NCBI GenBank assembly: GCA_009838595.1 | Contig: VXRI01000206.1 | Coordinates: forward strand, 1 to 8,297 | Direction: 5' to 3' | Length of the DNA stretch: 8,297 nucleotides | Source of the DNA: Chloroflexota bacterium | GTDB taxonomy: Bacteria > Chloroflexota > Dehalococcoidia > Lucifugimonadales > JADFKI01 | Shown: piece after piece, positions 1 to 5,162 of the stretch | Layout of the letters: the number at the start of each line of letters is the position of its first letter | Position numbering within the stretch: position 1 is the first letter of the stretch | Notes under the pieces: generated by a model | Seen by the model: only the letters and a program-made list of their open reading frames with translations | Database searches by the model: none | What the model was told of the DNA's origin: nothing | Translations under genes and position numbers: made by a program

Positions 1-34
1 CATCGTGTCCACCCGCGAGTACCAGTTCGCCTAG
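1..34 (+). CDS. C-terminal tail of an upstream protein, probably DUF1800 family (partial)
   Basis: The frame open from base 2 reads IVSTREYQFA and stops at the TAG at 32-34. Only these ten residues are visible. DUF1800 proteins commonly end with a helix of the type 'L..SpEyQ', and DUF1800 genes very often lie directly before a DUF1501 gene, which is the next gene here (66 nt downstream, same strand). The assignment therefore rests on a short C-terminal resemblance plus context. It could also be the end of an unrelated protein. The reading frame itself is the only one of the three with a plausible protein-like ending close to the DUF1501 gene. Confidence 0.4.
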   Translation, partial: IVSTREYQFA

Positions 35-100
35 TACACTGAACATAGATTACACTTTTCGTTGACATCTACAGGCAAGCAAGCATAAGGAGGCATTGAG

Positions 101-1240
101 ATGCCAGCCAATGGTAACGGAAAAGACCCGGTCATGGTCGTAGTGCAGCTTTCTGGCGGAAACGACTTCATGCACACGCTCATCCCGTACAACAGCCCGA
201 CCTACTACGATAACCGCAAGCTGGTCAGGATCGAGCGCGAGGATGTGCTACCCATCAACGACGATCTCGCCTTCAATCCCAACGCGCGCCCAATCAAGAA
301 AATGTTCGAAGAGGGCAAGGTTGCGGTAGTGCAGGGCATCGGCTACCCGAATTCCAACCGCTCCCACTTCCGAGGCATGGACATCTGGCACACTTGTGAG
401 CCGGATAAGGTCGTCACGGAGGGCTGGGTCGGCAAGGCTCTCCGCGAACTCGACCCCAACGGCGAAGACGAGCTTACTGGTATCAACTTTGGCGTGGGCC
501 TGCCGCGCGCGATGGCAGTGCCGGGCGTTCCTGTGACTTCCGTCAACGATCTGGATAGCTACGGTCTGATGACCGGCATCGGCGAGGACGAACAGCGCGA
601 CCAGGCGTTGCAAATCTTCAAGGACATGTACGCCCAAGCGATAGGCACCGGTCCCGTGATGGAATATCTGTCGCGCACCGGCATGGATGTACTTCGTGGC
701 GCGGACAGGCTGAAGGCTGCCCCCGCGCAGTATAGCTCCACCGTGGAATATGGCGACAACGCGATTGCCAAGAGCCTGCGCGACATTGCCCGGGTACACA
801 CCACTGGGCTTGGCACGCGTATCTTCTACACGAGCCACGGCGGCTACGACACGCATGCCAACGAGAATCCAACGCATCCGAAACTGCTACAGGACCTGTC
901 CGGCGCTATCCGCGATTTCTTCGACGACCTGAACGAACACGACGCGGCGGACAATGTGGTGATGCTAGTCTTCACCGAATTCGGCAGGCGCATAAAGGAC
1001 AATGGCAGCGGCACGGACCACGGTTCGGGTGGTGGCGCGTTCATTATCGGTGAGCCGGTCAAGGGCGGCCTGTACTCCGAATACCCGTCCCTAGACTCGA
1101 AGGACTGGGCTAAGGGCGAAGACCTAGAGCACACCATCGACTTCCGAGGCATCTACGCCACCATGCTTGAGCAGTGGATGGGCATAGACGCCCCTGAAAT
1201 CGTGAACGGCCAGTACGAGCAGATCACCCCATTTAAGTAG
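101..1240 (+). CDS. DUF1501 family protein (alkaline-phosphatase-like fold), no signal peptide
   Basis: 379 aa. The ATG at 101 is preceded by AAGGAGG at 87-93 (7-nt spacer); an in-frame TAA at 86-88 excludes any longer start. Family signatures in order: LSGGND (residues 17-22) after the first beta strand, SHGGYDTH (245-252), TEFGRR (292-297) and GTDHGSGGG (304-312). These acidic and His residues are where the alkaline-phosphatase/sulfatase superfamily places metal and catalytic groups, but no substrate is established for DUF1501 (PF07394) as far as I know. Many family members are about 400-450 aa with a Tat signal; this one starts directly at the first strand with a short polar leader, so it is probably cytoplasmic. 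Likely co-transcribed with the upstream DUF1800-like gene. Family assignment is firm; function is unknown. Confidence 0.88.
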   Translation: MPANGNGKDPVMVVVQLSGGNDFMHTLIPYNSPTYYDNRKLVRIEREDVLPINDDLAFNPNARPIKKMFEEGKVAVVQGIGYPNSNRSHFRGMDIWHTCEPDKVVTEGWVGKALRELDPNGEDELTGINFGVGLPRAMAVPGVPVTSVNDLDSYGLMTGIGEDEQRDQALQIFKDMYAQAIGTGPVMEYLSRTGMDVLRGADRLKAAPAQYSSTVEYGDNAIAKSLRDIARVHTTGLGTRIFYTSHGGYDTHANENPTHPKLLQDLSGAIRDFFDDLNEHDAADNVVMLVFTEFGRRIKDNGSGTDHGSGGGAFIIGEPVKGGLYSEYPSLDSKDWAKGEDLEHTIDFRGIYATMLEQWMGIDAPEIVNGQYEQITPFK

Positions 1241-1245
1241 AGTAA

Positions 1246-1278
1246 CTAGTCAGTATGTCAGTTAATCGGCTAGTCAGT
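1246..1278 (+). repeat. Short direct repeats in the DUF1501-NHL spacer
   Basis: CTAGTCAGT occurs at 1246-1254 and again at 1270-1278. Its core GTCAGT occurs three times, starting at 1249, 1257 and 1273, that is at offsets of 8 and 16 nt. The rest of the 206-nt spacer (1241-1446) holds no ORF and only an imperfect hairpin (CCGC...GCGG, 1315-1342) without a T tract. The repeats could be a binding site for a regulator of the NHL gene, or chance low-complexity sequence. Confidence 0.35.
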
Positions 1279-1434
1279 CGCTCGACAGAGTAGTGTGTCT
1301 GTTCATACAGGCATCCGCTCTCCGTCATTCATGCGGAAGCGGGGATTCGGCGCAGCACAGCGCAGTATCGGCTGAATGGATCACGATCCTGACATACTTA
1401 TCTACCGAAATACCAACAAACTGAAAACTCCAGC

Positions 1435-1440
1435 GAGGTG
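1435..1440 (+). promoter_or_regulatory. Ribosome binding site that fixes the NHL gene start
   Basis: GAGGTG at 1435-1440 lies 6 nt before the ATG at 1447. An in-frame GTG at 1438 overlaps this site itself and has no site of its own at a suitable distance, so the ATG is the better start. Confidence 0.6.
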
Positions 1441-1446
1441 CAAATT

Positions 1447-2445
1447 ATGGCCAGACCATACGCATTGCTCAGGTCGGGCTTTCCGTATTACATGACGCTT
1501 GGCATGCGCCGCGTAACGTCCAACGCCGTTGACATCGCATTCGGCAAGGAAGACCGCATCTATATTCTGTGCCGCGGCGGACTAGGCACGGACATTCGGC
1601 GTATCAACTGGGCGGACGACAATCTCGGCGTCATCGGCGGCGGCACATTCCAGTGGCCCTCCGGACTGCTCTGCGACGAAAACGAACTGCTGTATGTCTC
1701 GGACGAGGCGCACAATAAGGTCTTCGTGCTGGACAGAGAAGGCACGGTCCTAAATAGCTGGGGCGAGCAGGGCGACGGCGCGGGGCAGTTCAACCGCCCG
1801 ACCGGAATGGCGTTCGACAACGACGGCAATATCGTCCTGTCAGACACGCTCAATCACCGCATACAGACTTACAGCCGGGAAGGCGAGTTTATCTCACAGT
1901 TCGGCGAGTTTGGCGATGGCAGGGGGCAGCTGAACATGCCCTGGGGCTTGACCGTTGACGACGAAGGCGACATCTATGTAGCCGACTGGCGCAATGACCG
2001 AGTGCAGAAGTTCGCGCCGGATGGTGAGTTCTTGATGGAAGTCGGCGGAAGCGGCGATAGCAAGGGCGAGTTCGACCGCCCGACCAGCGTTACCGTCGAT
2101 TCGGATGGCGACATCTACATCTGCGACTGGGGCAACGATCGTGTGCAGCTCTTCGACAGCGAAGGCAGATTCGTAGAGCAGTTCATCGGCGACGCGAACT
2201 TATCGCGCTCGGCGCGCGAATACATCCTTGCCAACCCGGTTACGCTGCGCCTGCGCGAGATGGCTGACCTAGAAGCCACCAAGCGCTTCCGCGCGCCGCT
2301 AACCGTGCGCACGGACGATGAGGGCAAGTTGTATGTGTGCGACTTCGGTTCGCACCGCATCCAGATATACAAAAAGGAAGCCTACGCGCTCAACGAACAA
2401 GAAATTGCGCCGCCCTTGCGCAACCCGATACTATTCACAACCTAG
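1447..2445 (+). CDS. NHL-repeat six-bladed beta-propeller protein
   Basis: 332 aa from the ATG at 1447. It is made almost wholly of NHL repeats of the form 'P.G..vD..G.iYV.D..N.RvQ.f...G'. Repeat starts at residues 70 (WPSG), 117 (RPTG), 164 (MPWG) and 211 (RPTS) are exactly 47 residues apart. A degenerate first blade lies at about 26-65 and a last one at about 282-310, after an insert (about 250-281) rich in charged residues. This gives six blades, the normal number for an NHL propeller. No signal peptide or membrane segment is visible, so it is probably cytoplasmic. NHL propellers bind proteins, RNA or ligands, and some are lyases; nothing here points to a specific activity. It is a single-gene unit with a strong terminator behind it. 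Confidence 0.87.
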   Translation: MARPYALLRSGFPYYMTLGMRRVTSNAVDIAFGKEDRIYILCRGGLGTDIRRINWADDNLGVIGGGTFQWPSGLLCDENELLYVSDEAHNKVFVLDREGTVLNSWGEQGDGAGQFNRPTGMAFDNDGNIVLSDTLNHRIQTYSREGEFISQFGEFGDGRGQLNMPWGLTVDDEGDIYVADWRNDRVQKFAPDGEFLMEVGGSGDSKGEFDRPTSVTVDSDGDIYICDWGNDRVQLFDSEGRFVEQFIGDANLSRSAREYILANPVTLRLREMADLEATKRFRAPLTVRTDDEGKLYVCDFGSHRIQIYKKEAYALNEQEIAPPLRNPILFTT

Positions 2446-2480
2446 CCCTGTTCGCACGGGCCGTAACCAAACGCTTATCC

Positions 2481-2514
2481 GAGGGGCGGGAAATCACCCG
2501 CCCCTTGTTTTTTT
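2481..2514 (+). terminator. Rho-independent terminator after the NHL gene
   Basis: Perfect 8-bp GC stem GGGGCGGG (2483-2490) / CCCGCCCC (2497-2504) with loop AAATCA, extended by A-T and G-T pairs at its base, followed by TTG and seven T (2508-2514). It ends the NHL transcript and separates it from the permease gene, whose start is 52 nt downstream. Confidence 0.93.
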
Positions 2515-2565
2515 GTGCAGCCACTTCATCCTGCTTAACTGTGCATCGATGTCAGTTCCTACCTC

Positions 2566-3513
2566 ATGACTACACGTACGAACGCCGCGTTCGCCGATAT
2601 ACGGCGGCGCATGCACCCATCTAGGGCGAGGCGCACGCTGTATGTGCTGCGCCGCTGGCCGCTAATACCCATCGTCATAATTACCATGCTCGTGACCTGC
2701 GCCATATTCGCGGAGCAGGTGTCGCCGAATATGCCCAATCGCCAAGATTTGCGCGACCGCACGGCTGCGCCGTTCTGGTACGCGCAGTGCATTGGCGAAG
2801 AAAAGCCATATCACGACTATTGCAGCAGAGGTTTGAAGTACATTCTGGGCGCGGACCCACTCGGCCGCGACATCCTCACGCGCATCATCCATGGCGCGCG
2901 CGTCTCCCTTACCCTCGCCTCCATTAGCATCACCATAGGAATGATTGTCGGCGCATCGCTTGGTCTGGTGGCAGGCTATTATGGCAAATACATTGACGAA
3001 ATCGTCATGCGCATCACAGACATTACCACCGCTATCCCATACCTGCTGCTCGCGCTGATAATCGTCGTAGTGCTAGGGCAAAAAATCTATGTCATCATAG
3101 GCGTGCTCGCTCTGGCGAGCTGGCCCGAAATCGTGCGCCTAGTGCGCGGGCAGACGCTGCAGCTGAAGACGCTCGACTATGTTGCGCTCGCCAAAGTCGC
3201 GGGTGCTTCGAACTTCCGCATCCTATATAAGCACATCCTGCCCGGCGCGATGAACACGCTCGTCGTGGCGACCACGCTGCAAGTAGGCGGCATCATCCTC
3301 GCCGAATCCATACTCGGCTACCTTGGCGCCGGCGTGCCGCCACCAACACCCGCGTGGGGCGCGATGGTCGCGGATGGGCGCAACTACCTCTCCAATTCGT
3401 GGTGGGTCGCGCTCTTCCCGGGTCTCGCTATTTTCCTCACAGTCCTATCCTTCAACTTCATCGGCGACTGGCTCCGCGACCGATGGGACACGCGATTGCG
3501 GCAGATTCTATGA
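2566..3513 (+). CDS. ABC transporter permease, DppC/OppC (dipeptide/oligopeptide) type
   Basis: 315 aa inner-membrane permease of the binding-protein-dependent family (BPD_transp_1). A basic N-terminus (to about residue 30) precedes TM1 (about 31-50). The family signature LGADPLGRDILTRIIHG spans 94-110, then come TM segments at about 115-140, 155-185, 233-255 and 283-302. The cytoplasmic EAA loop that docks on the ATPase is at about 205-232 (YVALAKVAGAS...HILPG). The final FIGDWLRD is typical of DppC/OppC. The external loop after TM1 carries Cys75 and Cys86 in a stretch that looks longer than usual. No Shine-Dalgarno is clear before the ATG at 2566; the start is chosen on family length. No DppB-type permease, ATPase or solute-binding gene is in the window, and a terminator separates it from the gene before, so its partners must be elsewhere. 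Substrate cannot be told from sequence; these permeases also serve nickel, sugars and other ligands. Confidence 0.9.
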   Translation: MTTRTNAAFADIRRRMHPSRARRTLYVLRRWPLIPIVIITMLVTCAIFAEQVSPNMPNRQDLRDRTAAPFWYAQCIGEEKPYHDYCSRGLKYILGADPLGRDILTRIIHGARVSLTLASISITIGMIVGASLGLVAGYYGKYIDEIVMRITDITTAIPYLLLALIIVVVLGQKIYVIIGVLALASWPEIVRLVRGQTLQLKTLDYVALAKVAGASNFRILYKHILPGAMNTLVVATTLQVGGIILAESILGYLGAGVPPPTPAWGAMVADGRNYLSNSWWVALFPGLAIFLTVLSFNFIGDWLRDRWDTRLRQIL

Positions 3514-3564
3514 TATGTAGAAGCGTCCGAATTCGAGGTCGCGCTCCTGCATCCGTCCAGGGGA

Positions 3565-3609
3565 GGTTGGGATGAGGGCACATAATCCTCAGCAAGCCTA
3601 ATCCTAACC
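3565..3609 (+). other. Branched hairpin in the permease-radical SAM spacer
   Basis: GGTTGGGAT (3565-3573) pairs with ATCCTAACC (3601-3609), nine pairs with one G-T, and directly stacks on an inner GAGG/CCTC stem (3574-3577 / 3587-3590). It has no T tract, so it is not a standard intrinsic terminator. It may still close the permease transcript or act in RNA. Seen by eye only; no energy was computed. Confidence 0.3.
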
Positions 3610-3614
3610 GGCAG

Positions 3615-3643
3615 TTTCATTTGTTGCCCAACCATGCTACAAT
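3615..3643 (+). promoter_or_regulatory. Candidate promoter of the radical SAM gene
   Basis: TACAAT (3638-3643) matches five of six positions of a -10 box. The hexamer 17 nt upstream, TTTCAT (3615-3620), is a poor -35 match, which would suit a promoter needing activation or just a weak one. A start of transcription near 3650 would place the operator-like dyads at about +2 to +25. Confidence 0.4.
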
Positions 3644-3651
3644 CCTGTATG

Positions 3652-3665
3652 CGAACATATATTCG
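3652..3665 (+). promoter_or_regulatory. Candidate LexA (SOS-box-like) operator before the radical SAM gene
   Basis: CGAACATATATTCG agrees with the Gram-positive SOS-box consensus CGAACRNRYGTTYG at 13 of 14 positions; the one mismatch (A for G at position 10) breaks the innermost conserved pair of the dyad. It lies 8 nt after the -10-like TACAAT and 23 nt before the start codon of a putative DNA repair/modification gene, a natural operator position. Whether this organism's LexA uses this motif is not known from the window. Confidence 0.4.
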
Positions 3666-3675
3666 TTACAACGAA
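3662..3675 (+). repeat. Perfect inverted repeat overlapping the SOS-like box
   Basis: TTCGTT-AC-AACGAA is a perfect 6-bp dyad with a 2-nt centre. It shares TTCG with the SOS-like box and ends next to the ribosome binding site (AGGAAGG, 3676-3682). It could be the true operator of the gene, for a different regulator, with the SOS resemblance being partly a by-product. Confidence 0.45.
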
Positions 3676-3688
3676 AGGAAGGGCAACA

Positions 3689-5056
3689 ATGTTAATCAAG
3701 CACACTCCGGATACATTCGAAAAGATGCACATCCTCGGCGGCATGGCGAGCGACGACATACTCTCGCGGCCCACCGCGCCCGGCAGGAACACGCCCGCGC
3801 CGTACACTTCTGCGCGGCGTAATCCGGTGCCCGGCGTTTACAAGGCGGCGATGCCCAACGGCAAGTTCATCAATCTGATGCGCGTGATGTTCACCGACTT
3901 CTGCAAGATGGACTGCTTCTACTGCCCGAACAGCCACTGGGTGCCGCGCAAGCGCTTCGCCTTCAAGGTCGATGAGCTCGCCAACGCCTTCATGGAACTG
4001 CGCCACCGGCATACGGTTGACGGGCTATTTCTCAGTTCCGGCATTGCGGGCAGTGGATCGAAGACGACCGAACGCCTGCTGAAGGTGGTGGACGCTATTC
4101 GCAACAAACACGGCTTCAAGGGTTACATCCATCTGAAAGTGATGCCCGGCACGGACTATACGCTAGTCGAAGAAGCGTACCGGCTCGGCACACGGCTGTC
4201 CGTCAATATCGAGACGCCCACTGTGGAGATGATGCAGCGCCTAAGCACGATGAAGGACATGCAGCGCGATATTCTAGACCCGATGCAGTGGGTAGCGAAC
4301 CTAATGCGCCAAAATCAGCGCACCGGCAAAGGCGCGACCATCGGGCAGGCGACTCAGATGGTCGTTGGCGCCGCGAACGAATCCGACTGGGACATCTTCC
4401 AGCGCATGGAGCAACTCTACCGCGAATGGAACTTCAAGCGCGTGTATTATGCGCCGTTTCAGCCTATTCGCCACACGCCGCTTGCAGAACATCCGGCAAC
4501 TCCGATGATTCGAGAGCACCGCCTTTACCAGACGGACTGGCTAAAGCGCGTGTACAAATTCAGCAACGAGGAGATGCGCTTGGCATACGACGCGGACGGT
4601 TTTCTGCCGCACGACGAAGACCCCAAGCAATCCATAGCCGTCCACAATCTTGACGCCTATCCGCTCGACGTGAACGCAGCCACGAAAGAGCAGCTTCTAC
4701 GCGTTCCCGGCGTAGGCCCCACATCCGCTGACCGCATTATCTCAAACCGCGCCGCTCATAGCATCGACAACTGGCGCGACCTGCAAACCATGGGCGTAGT
4801 TCGCAAGCGAGCTTGGCCCTTTCTGCGCTTTCCCGGACACCGCCCGCCCCGAGCCAAGCAACTCAAACTGGACATGTTCGGCGAGGGCGCCAAGCAAGCG
4901 CGCAAGAGCGAACAGGCGGCGCGGCTAGGTCTAGCGCAGACGAAATCGCAGTCTTCGTACAGCCCAGCAACCTGCGGAAAATCCGCGCAGCCCACATCCT
5001 GCGCCGGCTGTTCGCTGTATGGCGCGCCGGGGCATCCTGGGAGCAATGCCGCATGA
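3689..5056 (+). CDS. Putative DNA modification/repair radical SAM protein with helix-hairpin-helix domain
   Basis: 455 aa. ATG at 3689 follows AGGAAGG (3676-3682). Residues 72-79 contain the [4Fe-4S]-binding C-x3-C-x2-C motif (Cys72, Cys76, Cys79) within CKMDCFYC. The segments GLFLSSGI (112-119), YIHLKVMPG (146-154) and SVNIETP (171-177) are characteristic of the radical SAM family annotated as putative DNA modification/repair protein (TIGR03916). A helix-hairpin-helix DNA-binding motif follows at about 326-354 (DVNAATKEQLLRVPGVG and onward). Family members normally run about 400 aa and are usually paired with a TIGR03915-type DNA metabolism protein, sometimes fused to uracil-DNA glycosylase; no such partner is in the window. 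The C-terminal tail (about 395-455) is low-complexity and then holds Cys429, Cys438 and Cys441 (SCAGCSLYG), perhaps an extra metal site. Reaction and substrate are unknown. The gene seems monocistronic, with its own candidate promoter and operator, and converges on the methyltransferase. Confidence 0.85.
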   Translation: MLIKHTPDTFEKMHILGGMASDDILSRPTAPGRNTPAPYTSARRNPVPGVYKAAMPNGKFINLMRVMFTDFCKMDCFYCPNSHWVPRKRFAFKVDELANAFMELRHRHTVDGLFLSSGIAGSGSKTTERLLKVVDAIRNKHGFKGYIHLKVMPGTDYTLVEEAYRLGTRLSVNIETPTVEMMQRLSTMKDMQRDILDPMQWVANLMRQNQRTGKGATIGQATQMVVGAANESDWDIFQRMEQLYREWNFKRVYYAPFQPIRHTPLAEHPATPMIREHRLYQTDWLKRVYKFSNEEMRLAYDADGFLPHDEDPKQSIAVHNLDAYPLDVNAATKEQLLRVPGVGPTSADRIISNRAAHSIDNWRDLQTMGVVRKRAWPFLRFPGHRPPRAKQLKLDMFGEGAKQARKSEQAARLGLAQTKSQSSYSPATCGKSAQPTSCAGCSLYGAPGHPGSNAA

Positions 5057-5114
5057 TCTACTAAATTCGTTCGTTCTCTATCTGCGCGGGGCAGGTTCTG
5101 AACCTATCGAAAGG

Positions 5115-5135
5115 GCGCGACTGAAAACCACGCGC
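5115..5135. other. Weak hairpin between the convergent genes
   Basis: GCGCG (5115-5119) pairs with CGCGC (5131-5135), extendable by two G-T pairs, in the 106-nt gap between the stop of the radical SAM gene and that of the methyltransferase. A second small dyad, AGGTT/AACCT, lies at 5093-5105. Neither is followed by a T tract on either strand. One may help end the two converging transcripts. Confidence 0.22.
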
Positions 5136-5162
5136 TTGCAATTCAACAAAGCTTACTTCGAA

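Noticed and set aside
62..67. TTGACA as a -35 box for the DUF1501 gene
   Set aside because: The matching -10 position (about 85-90) overlaps the ribosome binding site and would start transcription almost at the start codon.
248..877. Long - strand ORF (209 codons) opposite the DUF1501 gene
   Set aside because: It lies wholly within a gene with clear family motifs, resembles no family, and is explained by codon bias of the sense strand.
1315..1342. Hairpin CCGC...GCGG as terminator of the DUF1501 gene
   Set aside because: Stem is short and interrupted, and no T tract follows.
2513..2540. Promoter for the permease (TTGTGC, 16 nt, TTAACT)
   Set aside because: The -10 matches only three of six positions and the -35 overlaps the T tract of the terminator; too weak to list.
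3634..3822. Small + ORF (62 codons) crossing the radical SAM promoter
   Set aside because: It overlaps the operator-like dyads and the start of the radical SAM gene in another frame, has no ribosome binding site, and its product looks like out-of-frame translation.
4813..5064. Possible frameshift at the end of the radical SAM gene, with the other frame continuing the protein
   Set aside because: The alternative frame shows no recognisable domain, and the annotated frame keeps a sensible tail with clustered cysteines through to its stop.
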